From Betaproteobacteria bacterium GR16-43 (lineage in GTDB: Bacteria > Pseudomonadota > Gammaproteobacteria > Burkholderiales > Usitatibacteraceae): a stretch of DNA of 64,000 nt. A model generated the notes under the pieces. It ran no database searches. It saw only the letters and a list, made by a program, of their open reading frames with translations, and was not told the DNA's origin. Of the stretch, positions 16,747-24,471 are shown piece by piece (within the stretch, counting starts at the first letter, position 1; each line of letters begins with the position of its first letter). A program made the translations under genes and the position numbers. The stretch covers positions 4,588,001 to 4,652,000 of the forward strand of contig CP019169.1 in NCBI GenBank assembly GCA_001953215.1, given 5' to 3'.

Positions 16747-16974
16747 ATGAACCGCATTCCCGCACGCTATGCCCCACTCGTCTTCGGCGCGTTGCTCTCC
16801 ACGATCATGGTGAGCGTCGTCACGGCCGTGGTCCTCGCCCTCAACCAGGGCATCAACCAGGGCTTTGTTTGGTCGTGGTTCAAGAGCTGCATCACCACGT
16901 GGCCGGTCGCGTTTCCGACGGTGACACTCGTAGCCCCGTGGGTGCGCCGCTTCGTGGGAAAGGTTACGGCCTAG
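16747..16974 (+). CDS. DUF2798 small membrane protein
   Basis: 75 residues with two membrane segments. IPARYAPLVFGALLSTIMVS and FVWSWFKSCITTWPVAFPTV match the DUF2798 family of unknown function. AAAAGGAG lies seven bases upstream of ATG 16747. It is the second gene of the MerR-controlled plus-strand pair, and its end overlaps the convergent membrane gene by 11 bp. Confidence 0.8.
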   Translation: MNRIPARYAPLVFGALLSTIMVSVVTAVVLALNQGINQGFVWSWFKSCITTWPVAFPTVTLVAPWVRRFVGKVTA

Positions 16975-17371
16975 CGCTTGCGCCGCGCCGCTGCGTCAGG
17001 AGCCAGGCCAGGTACGCGGCGGCCACGACGTCATAGGCCAGGCAGAACGTGGGCCAGAACGATGGCACGCCCGGATTGACGAACAGGTGGTCATGGAAGA
17101 AGTCATAGACGCCGTGTGCAGCGAGCGCGGCGACCACCCACCAAAGGTTGAGCTTGAAGCCGAGCACGGCCATCGTGCAGAACGCCACGATCCCGACGGA
17201 CTCGTACAGCAGCATCTGGGTGGAACCACCCATGACGGAGAAGAGGCCGTAGTAGAACGCGATGACGATCATGACCGTCGGATAGAACGCGCGGTCGCGG
17301 TTGAACCCGATGAAGGACATCGAGAGGCCGACGGACAGGGCCAGGATCACGCCAACGAGATATGGCGTCAT
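16964..17371 (-). CDS. Predicted four-helix membrane protein
   Basis: 135 residues with four hydrophobic spans. Conserved-looking polar features are GFNRDRAFYPTVMIVIA near the first loop and AAHGVYDFFHDHLFVN in the third helix; the histidine and aspartate cluster might bind a metal. I do not recognise a named family. It lies 12 bp downstream of the RidA-like gene on the same strand and probably belongs to its transcript. Confidence 0.6.
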   Translation of the reverse strand: MTPYLVGVILALSVGLSMSFIGFNRDRAFYPTVMIVIAFYYGLFSVMGGSTQMLLYESVGIVAFCTMAVLGFKLNLWWVVAALAAHGVYDFFHDHLFVNPGVPSFWPTFCLAYDVVAAAYLAWLLTQRRGASARP

Positions 17372-17383
17372 CGCGATCGCTCC

Positions 17384-17767
17384 CTAACCCTGCTTGAGCG
17401 CGGTGACTTCGATCTCGATCTTCATGCGCGGATCCGCGAGCCCGGCGCAGATCATCGTGGCGGCGGGACGCACGTCACCGAAGTACTTGCGCAGGATCGG
17501 CCAGGTTTTCTCGAACTCGGCGGCGTTGGGGAGGATGTAGTGGACGCGGACGACGTCCTTCATGCTCGCGCCCGCTTCCTTCAGTGCCGATGCGATGTTC
17601 CTCAGGCATTGGTCGGTTTGCTCGAGGAGATCCTCGGGGATGACCATGCGGCTGTAGTCGAAGCCCGTGGTGCCGGAGACGAAGACCCAGTTGTCCACGA
17701 CCACCGCGCGGGAGTAGCCGATCTGTTCTTCGAAGGTGGAACCGGAGGAGATGAGTTTTCGGGTCAT
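17384..17767 (-). CDS. RidA-superfamily protein lacking the catalytic arginine
   Basis: 127 residues with the YjgF/RidA fold: the VFVSGTTGFD segment, a central HYILPNAAEF strand and the closing IEIEVTAL. Enamine deaminases of this family carry an arginine in a P-x-R-[ST] motif near the end; here the aligned text is RPAAT, so the arginine is replaced by alanine. This argues against imine/enamine deaminase activity and for one of the other Rid subgroups. ATG 17767 overlaps the stop of the upstream membrane gene by four bases. Confidence 0.8.
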   Translation of the reverse strand: MTRKLISSGSTFEEQIGYSRAVVVDNWVFVSGTTGFDYSRMVIPEDLLEQTDQCLRNIASALKEAGASMKDVVRVHYILPNAAEFEKTWPILRKYFGDVRPAATMICAGLADPRMKIEIEVTALKQG

Positions 17768-18273
17768 TGGCTGGTTTGTCTCAATCGTTCGATCACGCGC
17801 GAAACGCCTTTGGCACCGACGCAAAGGCCGGCGCCGATGAGGAGTTCTGCGATTGTTGCCGCGACGCGGGAGACTACTGAAGCGGGAATGAGAGTCAGGC
17901 CGGGATCCTGGCGATGGATGGCGATGAGAAAGGCGATGTCTCGAACCACGTCGACGAGCCCCATCGTGAGCAGGTAGACGCCGAGGATGGTCAACGCGAC
18001 CAGCTCGATCGAACGGGTATCGGCCGGCGCGGACTGCTCCGACGTTCCCGAGACGATCTTGTTTGCCACGGTGCCCGGGAAGAACCACAGGAACAGGCCA
18101 AGCACCGTGAGTGGCAATAGGGCCGCCGCCGCGGCGCCGATAGCCTGGCCGATCGAGAAGTCATAGCCGAGGCTCGTGTACGCGAAGAACGCAGGCAGTT
18201 GGGCGACGCAATACACGATCAGCACCAGGCCGGTGATCTTGAGCAGCAGTGCTGCGATGGTCTTGGTGTCCAT
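17764..18273 (-). CDS. Predicted membrane protein, unknown function
   Basis: 169 residues with four membrane spans (about 10-30, 45-65, 90-110 and 130-150) and a basic cytoplasmic tail (SRVIERLRQTSQ). Nothing in it identifies a family. The stop overlaps the RidA-like start by four bases. Confidence 0.55.
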   Translation of the reverse strand: MDTKTIAALLLKITGLVLIVYCVAQLPAFFAYTSLGYDFSIGQAIGAAAAALLPLTVLGLFLWFFPGTVANKIVSGTSEQSAPADTRSIELVALTILGVYLLTMGLVDVVRDIAFLIAIHRQDPGLTLIPASVVSRVAATIAELLIGAGLCVGAKGVSRVIERLRQTSQ

Positions 18274-18301
18274 TGCTGCTCAGTTTACCCGGAGGTGCGG
18301 G

Positions 18302-18550
18302 TCATTCGATGCGCGTTCCTCGCGCACGTGGCTCCATCCACTTCGGGGCGCGGCCGACCGCCGCCACAAACGCCATGACCGCTGCTGTGCCTCCCGAAGT
18401 CACGGTCACCAGGATGAACATGAAGGGTTGGACGGTCGGATATCCGTATTCCCAGAACATCTTCAAAAACATCCCGCATACATAGCCGCCGCAAATCGCA
18501 AGGATCAGCGCCAGCACGCGAAACAACGGGCGAACCGTGGGTGACGTCAT
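18302..18550 (-). CDS. Small membrane protein, unknown function
   Basis: 82 residues with two hydrophobic spans (FRVLALILAICGGYVCGMF and FMFILVTVTSGGTAAVMAF) and a basic tail. The start overlaps the stop of the lipoprotein gene upstream by four bases, so the pair is likely co-translated. No family is recognised. Confidence 0.55.
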   Translation of the reverse strand: MTSPTVRPLFRVLALILAICGGYVCGMFLKMFWEYGYPTVQPFMFILVTVTSGGTAAVMAFVAAVGRAPKWMEPRARGTRIE

Positions 18551-18951
18551 CTCACACCTCTTTCTTCGGCGGGCGCCGATTGCTCCTGAGCCGCCTTCGT
18601 GTCGATTCGAGTCAATCTGGCGGTGGTTTGCCCAACCTGGATCGTCATGACCTGCTTCCGGGAATCGAATCGCAGATAGGCGGGCGCTTGATCCTTCATC
18701 GTCAACGTGAGGGTTTGGCCGTCAATGGAATAGGAAGTGCAACCCATTTCATGGCGTTCCCAGCCGGTGTACCACATCAGCGTGCACTTGCCTTCCGGCG
18801 CAAGTGTCAGCTCTATGCCTCCCGCTGACGCACCTTCGCCTTTCCACATGCCCGAAAATCGCGCCGGCGACTCTGGCTTCGGTGCGCACCCGAGCACCAT
18901 TGTGAGCACCGCCAAAGCGAAAATCCGGCTGATCTTGTCGAGCAAGCGCAT
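18547..18951 (-). CDS. Predicted lipoprotein, unknown function
   Basis: 134 residues. A lipoprotein signal ends in lipobox VLGC (Cys22). The mature protein is beta-rich: FSGMWKGEGASAGGIELTLA opens with a lipocalin-like GxW, then paired strands with two cysteines (KCTLMWYTG and EMGCTSYS). ATG 18951 is the best start; longer versions run into the next gene. A small ligand-binding barrel is possible but unproven. Confidence 0.6.
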   Translation of the reverse strand: MRLLDKISRIFALAVLTMVLGCAPKPESPARFSGMWKGEGASAGGIELTLAPEGKCTLMWYTGWERHEMGCTSYSIDGQTLTLTMKDQAPAYLRFDSRKQVMTIQVGQTTARLTRIDTKAAQEQSAPAEERGVR

Positions 18952-18983
18952 GGCAACAGCTATTGGGGCCACGAACTGCGCTT

Positions 18984-19733
18984 TCAAGCCTCGACGCTGA
19001 TCCCCGCGTTCAACCGCCCGGACATGACGATGGCGCACATCAACGTCTTGAACTGCTCGATATTGTCCGAAGGCGGATGCGGATCGGACAGCACGGATTC
19101 CAGCCCGAGCAGCTTCGTGTAGAGCGCGGCCTGCTGTGCCCCGATGTTGCCGCCGAAGGCGAGCATGTGGATGAGCTGGCTCGACGTCACCTGCTTCTGA
19201 TCGGGAGCGGTTCCCCACCGCCGCACAAGTGGCGCCTGCAGCTCGAACAACCTCGGCCTCATCGCATCGACCGGCCGACCGTCGATCTCGAGGTCCGAGA
19301 GAAACCGGAACAACAACGAGAGGTTGGGTTCGCTCGCGTCGCCCGGCAGTCGGGACAGGAGCCATTCCTCGGACTCCCTCCGCAGCGGGTAGTTGATCTT
19401 GGCGATGCAGCCGAAAGGCCGGTCCGCGATGTTCGCCGGGCACTTCGTGCAGTGCCCCCGGTACGGGCCGAGCGACTGGGCCATCTCCACGAGCTGCCCG
19501 ATCGTCATCGGAATCTGGCTCACGGTTCCATCCGGCCGCGATTGGCTCACCTGCACTTCGTACTGGAGGACCTTCTCCATGGGTAGGCCGGGGTTGGCCT
19601 TCTGGACTTCCCCGACCGCAAACTGGGCGAGGCTCATGTAGCCCACGAGGGCGACGAGCTTCGCTTCCGGCACGGCCTTCCGCACTTCGCAGGGATACTG
19701 GAGCACGTAGTCAAAGGCCATGGGATGGCCCAC
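18984..19733 (-). CDS. Uncharacterised protein with a cysteine cluster
   Basis: 249 residues, cytoplasmic, no membrane span. Four cysteines stand out: Cys15 and the cluster CTKCPANIADRPFGC near the middle, which could hold zinc or an iron-sulfur centre. The FGCIAKINYPLRRESEEWL segment that follows looks conserved in style, but I cannot name the family. The start may be at 19733 or at ATG 19721 (MAFDYVLQY). Confidence 0.6.
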   Translation of the reverse strand: MGHPMAFDYVLQYPCEVRKAVPEAKLVALVGYMSLAQFAVGEVQKANPGLPMEKVLQYEVQVSQSRPDGTVSQIPMTIGQLVEMAQSLGPYRGHCTKCPANIADRPFGCIAKINYPLRRESEEWLLSRLPGDASEPNLSLLFRFLSDLEIDGRPVDAMRPRLFELQAPLVRRWGTAPDQKQVTSSQLIHMLAFGGNIGAQQAALYTKLLGLESVLSDPHPPSDNIEQFKTLMCAIVMSGRLNAGISVEA

Positions 19734-19762
19734 GATGATTCATGATTCGCTCCGGCGTGTTG

Positions 19763-20017
19763 CTAGACGACGATTCGATCATAGTCAGCATGACTCCCGA
19801 TCCAAAACCATTGGATGCCGTCCTCGACGTCATGGGCGAGTGCACGGTGATGTTCGCCTACGCGCACCGACCAAAGCTTCCCGATGCGCTTGAAGTGAAG
19901 CGATGGGTGCCTTGGATCTGCCTTGAGGAGTTGGAAGTTCTTGTCGGCGACGGCACGTACGGGCGTTGGTAGCGCCTCGTAGAGCGTCCAGAACCGGACC
20001 GACGCCGCGTGCTTCAC
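19763..20017 (-). CDS. RelE/ParE-superfamily toxin
   Basis: 84 residues. The RelE fold is visible: helices RFWTLYEALPTPVRAVADK, the strand HFKRIGKLWSVRVGEHHRAL and the ending GIQWFWIGSHADYDRIV. Basic and aromatic residues in the last two strands (Lys, Arg, His, Tyr) are those used by RelE-like mRNA interferases. The start overlaps the antitoxin stop by four bases, with the antitoxin first. Confidence 0.82.
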   Translation of the reverse strand: MKHAASVRFWTLYEALPTPVRAVADKNFQLLKADPRHPSLHFKRIGKLWSVRVGEHHRALAHDVEDGIQWFWIGSHADYDRIVV

Positions 20018-20214
20018 AAAGGCCGGGATTTCTGCGCCCTGTGATCGGCCATCGACTCTTCGATGAGGCGGTCAAGTTTCCCCGCTGCCGCGTCGGCTTC
20101 AATTTGACGATCCCAAATCTGGGCGTCGAACTCAGCAAACCACTCCCGGAACTTTGCGAGTTCCTGGGGGGAGAGGCTCTTGATGAGCAGTTCGAGTTTC
20201 TCGACGGCACCCAT
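20014..20214 (-). CDS. Antitoxin of the RelE-like module
   Basis: 66 residues. The sequence LSPQELAKFREWFAEFDAQI and WDRQIEADAAAGKLDRLIEE match the short helical antitoxins that accompany ParE/RelE-like toxins; the C-terminal part usually wraps the toxin. There is no obvious DNA-binding domain, so autoregulation is uncertain. A TACAAT hexamer on the minus strand at 20247-20242 is a possible -10 box for the pair. Confidence 0.8.
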   Translation of the reverse strand: MGAVEKLELLIKSLSPQELAKFREWFAEFDAQIWDRQIEADAAAGKLDRLIEESMADHRAQKSRPL

Positions 20215-20296
20215 GATGGACCCTGTGTGACAACTTCAATAATTGTACGCCGCTCGTTCCTCGGCGGCTATGAACGCCGCCGCGCTCCCCATGAGT

Positions 20297-20773
20297 TCAA
20301 GGCGTCATATGACCTCTGCGCCTGAGAACCAAGGCACGGATCATGATCGCAACGACAGCGACGTTTGCCAGGAACAGCACTGCGCGAAACGCGGTCGGAT
20401 GATGAATGAACCCGAGGATCTCGAAGGGCAGGTAGATCGCCCCACTGCCCGCGGCCAGGACTTCGGCCCAGGCGTATCCGCGGAACAAACCATAGGCTTC
20501 GGCGAGACGTACGGCGGAATAGGCTGCCGCGCCGACCGCCAGGAGAATGAGCTTGGGGTCCTGAATGTTGGACGCCGCGTCGAGGAAGATCTGCGGATAC
20601 TTCGCCGCCGGGTTGAGGTGCGTGTGCGCGATGAATCGAACGGCCAACGCATGCACATCCTTGTGGAGCAGAAGAAGGAAGCCACTCGCCGCGGCCAGGA
20701 CGATCACGCCCTTGAAGCCCTCGAACAGGGCCACCAACCGCACGGCACTGAGTGTTCTACCGGGTGGGCTCAC
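20297..20773 (-). CDS. DUF2127 membrane protein
   Basis: 158 residues with four membrane spans. LVALFEGFKGVIVLAAASGF, the HTHLNPAAKYPQIFLDAA loop and YLPFEILGFIHHPTAFRAV are typical of DUF2127, a family of unknown function. GTG 20773 overlaps the stop of the MBL hydrolase gene as GTGA, so translation is probably coupled. Confidence 0.8.
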   Translation of the reverse strand: MSPPGRTLSAVRLVALFEGFKGVIVLAAASGFLLLLHKDVHALAVRFIAHTHLNPAAKYPQIFLDAASNIQDPKLILLAVGAAAYSAVRLAEAYGLFRGYAWAEVLAAGSGAIYLPFEILGFIHHPTAFRAVLFLANVAVVAIMIRALVLRRRGHMTP

Positions 20774-21702
20774 TTCTCGTCGAAGCTCTCCGCTTCGGCC
20801 TCGAGATACGCGCGATTGATGTTGCGTCCGATCACGTAAGCACGTTCGAGCTTGTTCCACGCGGAAAGGTCGAGCGTGGCACGGATTTCGGATTCGGTGC
20901 GGCCCTTGCGATAGCCATCCTTCACTGCCGCGTAGAAGCGGGAGATGGCGTCGCGCAGGTTCGCGACCTCGGCCGCGGTCATCACGTCGCCGTGACCGGG
21001 CACAAAGTGCTTCGCGTCCATCGCCTGCATCTCGTCCAGCGTTTGCACCCAGTTCCGGATGAAGCCGTCCTGGAACGTGGGCACGATGCCATTGACCAGG
21101 ACGTCGCCGGCGATCAGCACCTTTTCGTCGGGCAGGTACACGAGGAGGTCGCCGGCGGTGTGCGAACCCTTCGGGACCCGGAAGATGATCCGCACGCCCT
21201 GTAGCGTGACCTCGGTGCGGGAGCCATTCGCATACGTGACATCCGCCGCACGCGCCTTCGTGCCGGGGAGCTTGCGGCCGATGTCGTGCTCCATCAACCC
21301 CACCCATTCGTGCCCGGTGTCGGAGACGAGCTTGCGGCACGCCTCGGAGCTGATGAAGACTGCGTTTGGAAAGGCGGTGTTGCCGAGGTGGTGGTCGCCG
21401 TGATGGTGTGTGTTCACCACATGCGTGACGGGCTTGGGGGTGATGCGGCGGACTGCTCTAGCGAGATGCTCGCCCACTTCGTGGGAGCCGCCGGAGTCGA
21501 TGAGGATGACGCCCTTGTCGCCGATGATGGCGGTGGCGTTGATCATGAAGCCTTGGTTGGAGGCGTTTGCGTGCTGGATGGGGCCTAGCAGGACGTAGAC
21601 GTGTTCGGCGAGGCGGTAGGCGCGGGGTTCGGGGACCGGCGAGGCCGCAGGCACTCCAGCGTGCACTGCCAGTAAAAAAGCCGCCGCGAGGAGCCGTCTC
21701 AC
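20770..21702 (-). CDS. Secreted MBL-fold metallo-hydrolase
   Basis: 310 residues with a signal peptide (MRRLLAAAFLLAVHAGVPAA). The zinc motif is NTHHHGDHH (His99, His101, Asp103, His104), with later ligands in GSHTAGD and the final HFVPGHGD. This is a B-type MBL fold; overall it resembles SoxH/quinoprotein-associated or cyclase-like periplasmic hydrolases more than true carbapenemases. The GTG start overlaps the stop of the DUF3644 gene by four bases although that gene looks foreign. Confidence 0.8.
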   Translation of the reverse strand: MRRLLAAAFLLAVHAGVPAASPVPEPRAYRLAEHVYVLLGPIQHANASNQGFMINATAIIGDKGVILIDSGGSHEVGEHLARAVRRITPKPVTHVVNTHHHGDHHLGNTAFPNAVFISSEACRKLVSDTGHEWVGLMEHDIGRKLPGTKARAADVTYANGSRTEVTLQGVRIIFRVPKGSHTAGDLLVYLPDEKVLIAGDVLVNGIVPTFQDGFIRNWVQTLDEMQAMDAKHFVPGHGDVMTAAEVANLRDAISRFYAAVKDGYRKGRTESEIRATLDLSAWNKLERAYVIGRNINRAYLEAEAESFDEK

Positions 21703-22685
21703 TCGGCTCCGCGTCTGCGTCGCAAATACCGCCTGTCAAATTCTTGCAGGATATTTGCGTTGTAGAAGCGTTGCTTAGAGCTCTTGGGGTTCGCCGGATG
21801 GAGAAGGCGGACGATCGCAAACTTCGTGTCCTTCTCAAGTGACTGACGAAGTTTGTGAAATTCTCGATTTTCCAAGAAGTTGCTGTAACGCCGCTTCATC
21901 GTGTCAGCCAGGTCTCTGTAGGTCATAGGGTAGTTCTTGAATACGTCCTCTTCGCGCACTGTAAGCGCAGGAGCAGCTGGATCATCTGTCCATCGAAAGG
22001 CTACGGAGGCAGCGTCCTTCCCTCGTACGAGCTTTGTCTCTAGCCGAAGTGCGACATGCTGCTTCGCCCCCTCCTCTTGGGGCACCCCTTCAATTGAGTC
22101 GAGGTAGGCAAGTAGTCTCTGCACTTGCTCGGGATAGTGGGCGCGTGTGGCCGGCTCGGCCGCCTCGAACCCGTGGTAGAAGGACAAGGGCATCAAGAAG
22201 AAGTTGTATGTCGATAGATCAGTTTGAAACCACTCAGTAGCGAGACAAAGGTAGTTCCGCAAGGAAGCAGTTCCAATCTCCAGCACCCGCCGACCCAAGT
22301 ACAGGTCTTTGTTGACGAAATGTGCCGCGTTGTCGCGAATCTCAATCAACGCAAGGATGTTCTCATGGGCCGCCGCCTCAAACCCTGAATTCCTATCCTC
22401 TCGCAGTTTCGCTGCAAGGTAGCCCGCGCCATGCGACACGGGATTTCCACTTCGATTTAGCTTTGTCTTCTTTCCGCCAGCACCATCGTCGACAAGCTCT
22501 TGGAGTGATTCGACTCTCTCCCCGTGATCTATGAGCCACTTGGCCTTCAGCAACAGCTCCCACGCATTTGTCATCAACAGGGCAAACGCCTCTTCCCGAT
22601 AGGAGAAGTTGGGTTTGTTATATATCTCAATTGCCGCTACAGCGGCCAGGACGGACTTCGAAACGAGATCTGCACTGAGCGGCAT
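21699..22685 (-). CDS. DUF3644 protein (last gene of the TcmP cassette)
   Basis: 328 residues, mostly helical, no membrane span. The N-terminal half (SYREEAFALLMTNAWELLLK, then SHGAGYLAAKLRED and LIEIRDNAAHF) matches the DUF3644 pattern; IRDNAAHF is similar to the HEPN-type R-x4-6-H motif. The C-terminal half has RNA- or DNA-binding-like basic helices. Base composition is lower in G+C than flanking genes. It is the fourth gene of a closely spaced cassette (15 bp after the HEPN-like gene). The function is unknown; DUF3644 has been seen in defence-rich regions. Confidence 0.7.
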   Translation of the reverse strand: MPLSADLVSKSVLAAVAAIEIYNKPNFSYREEAFALLMTNAWELLLKAKWLIDHGERVESLQELVDDGAGGKKTKLNRSGNPVSHGAGYLAAKLREDRNSGFEAAAHENILALIEIRDNAAHFVNKDLYLGRRVLEIGTASLRNYLCLATEWFQTDLSTYNFFLMPLSFYHGFEAAEPATRAHYPEQVQRLLAYLDSIEGVPQEEGAKQHVALRLETKLVRGKDAASVAFRWTDDPAAPALTVREEDVFKNYPMTYRDLADTMKRRYSNFLENREFHKLRQSLEKDTKFAIVRLLHPANPKSSKQRFYNANILQEFDRRYLRRRRGAE

Positions 22686-22700
22686 GTTGAATTCAGCGCG

Positions 22701-23174
22701 CTATTCCTTCGGCGGCTCCAATTTGGCGTAGTTGTCGACCGCCCGCGGCAACCGGAAAAGCTGCGGACCAATCAAGTGACCTCGATACTCCCAGATCTCA
22801 TTGGCCAAAGCATAGAGCTCCGCCGACGCTATAGTCTTCGTTGGTGCGTTCGGACGCCCCCCTTTTATGTAGTCCGTGCGATCGAGCCCAGCGTAGATTC
22901 GCCCATGGACAAACTCATTGCGACGATCGAAGAGATCCTTCGCCCCAAGCAAAGCGTCGGGCAACGCAGACAATTCGTCGCTCTTGAGCTGCGCCACCAA
23001 ATTGGCAGCGTGGTCGAGTTTCCGGCTGATCGGCCACCTCTGCTTTTTCTCGTCAAACTCTTGAATCGAACTCATCATTCTCAAGAGATCATCGACGTCC
23101 TCTTCCACCCATGCTGCATACATTGAGACGAACCCAAGACCACGAACAATGTCACCGTCATCCTCTATAGGCAT
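22701..23174 (-). CDS. HEPN-like protein of the TcmP cassette
   Basis: 157 residues, all-helical in appearance. LFDRRNEFVHGRIYAG holds Arg85-x4-His90, the R-x4-6-H signature of HEPN ribonucleases, preceded by long helices (AAWVEEDVDDLLRMMSS). This makes an RNase or nucleotidyltransferase-partner role possible. It could also be one of the many uncharacterised cytoplasmic proteins sharing RNEFVHG. The gap to tcmP is 13 bp, the gap to the DUF3644 gene 15 bp, and codon use is less G+C-rich than in the host genes. Confidence 0.6.
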   Translation of the reverse strand: MPIEDDGDIVRGLGFVSMYAAWVEEDVDDLLRMMSSIQEFDEKKQRWPISRKLDHAANLVAQLKSDELSALPDALLGAKDLFDRRNEFVHGRIYAGLDRTDYIKGGRPNAPTKTIASAELYALANEIWEYRGHLIGPQLFRLPRAVDNYAKLEPPKE

Positions 23175-23187
23175 GACTAGCTCCCCA

Positions 23188-24462
23188 TCAATCAAAGGGA
23201 ATAGAGATCTGCCGCGACGGCACGAGCAGATCGCCATTTTCAATGGTGGACGCCCTGAATCTTCTCGCTCCGCTCGGCGCAACAATATTAATTTCCTTCT
23301 GCCGAACGAGAAGCTCAAGCGCCTCCTTGTACTTCGCGCTATCAGCCGGCGATGAATTGCACGTGGACCGAAACAACTCTCCGAACGAAACGCCATCTTC
23401 ATTTGCGAAGATAAACTGCGGCAGCTCTCTCATCAGGGCTTCAACGCTAGCGCGCTTGGCAGGATCGTCAAATAGAAATCCAAGATCCCCTTGACCCGTA
23501 AAGTCAGAGTCCCGTGCACTCTCATATCCCAATACGTGGAACATGTCGATTCCTGCTCCACCATAGTGTATGAAGTGATTGTTGTGACTCCAATGCACAG
23601 TTGTCATCACATCGCGGGCACGCGGATGCTGCGAGAGATGAACGAGCCAAAAATCACCATGCCCCTCTGTCCGAATGAAGAAGACGGTGAAGAATGACGC
23701 GCCGCAAGATTGAACGAGTCGCTGATACATGCAACTCTGAATGTAGAAACGAAAATCGCTTTCGCTCGTCTTGATTTCCTCGAATGTGCGGCCATTCAAC
23801 GGGTCGGGAAGATCGATATTTCGCAAGATGCCCTCTGTCTTTGCCGAATCGCTAGCAAAATTTATCAAAGCATCAACCGCGAACGTCAGAATTACCTCCG
23901 CCGATGGATGATCAGCGAAGATCGATCTAATCAAAGCGCCAGGCACCTCCGAATAGCCGCACTGGTCCAACAAAAATATCGAACGCCCGCTTCGTGGTGA
24001 CTTTTTCGCAATGAACGCGCTAATCGCGCGAGCGTGGTCCTGAAACTTCCCGTTAAACAAATTGATGTCGCATCCGATCCTCGGCCCCTGGCCGCGGTCA
24101 TGAAGTGTGCGTTGGAGAACACGAAACGCATCAATGTCGGATTCAATGAAGAAGTAGTCGGCCTCTACCTTCAAGGGCTTTGGGCGACCAATGTTGATTG
24201 CGACTTCCGCTTCCCTAATCGCGTCCAAGAAGACGAAAGGGGATCCAAGCTTGAGTTCACCAGTTTTTTCATGTCGATATATCCCTCCTCCGGCGAAGCC
24301 GTCGACTAGCGTGAGCCGAAGGACTTCCTGCTGCGGCAAGCTGGCGAGCGTGTGGACGTACGCATTGAGGTAGGCTCGGAGAACGTCATGCTTGGCAAAC
24401 GTGTGTTGCTGCCCAACGGGTGGTGGGCCACCAGGCACCCAACCGTATGAGACCTTTGTCAC
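23188..24462 (-). CDS. tcmP: Three-Cys-motif partner protein TcmP
   Basis: 424 residues. The N-terminal part has HTFAKHDVLRAYLNAYVHTL and VDGFAGGGIY (around residues 53-62), a Rossmann-like glycine loop similar to motif I of SAM-dependent methyltransferases, and a later LLDQCGYSEVP (Asp166) in the position of a catalytic motif. The C-terminal part is a winged-helix-like tail. Family knowledge: TcmP proteins occur as partners of three-Cys-motif (Gp37/Gp68, DUF5131) proteins, and their function is unknown. The partner gene lies 9 bp upstream. Lower G+C suggests horizontal transfer. Confidence 0.85.
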   Translation of the reverse strand: MTKVSYGWVPGGPPPVGQQHTFAKHDVLRAYLNAYVHTLASLPQQEVLRLTLVDGFAGGGIYRHEKTGELKLGSPFVFLDAIREAEVAINIGRPKPLKVEADYFFIESDIDAFRVLQRTLHDRGQGPRIGCDINLFNGKFQDHARAISAFIAKKSPRSGRSIFLLDQCGYSEVPGALIRSIFADHPSAEVILTFAVDALINFASDSAKTEGILRNIDLPDPLNGRTFEEIKTSESDFRFYIQSCMYQRLVQSCGASFFTVFFIRTEGHGDFWLVHLSQHPRARDVMTTVHWSHNNHFIHYGGAGIDMFHVLGYESARDSDFTGQGDLGFLFDDPAKRASVEALMRELPQFIFANEDGVSFGELFRSTCNSSPADSAKYKEALELLVRQKEINIVAPSGARRFRASTIENGDLLVPSRQISIPFD

Positions 24463-24471
24463 TAGAAGCCG

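Noticed and set aside
19742-19972. Plus-strand open frame opposite the RelE-like toxin
   Set aside because: Shadow of the toxin and antitoxin genes; no ribosome site or family pattern.
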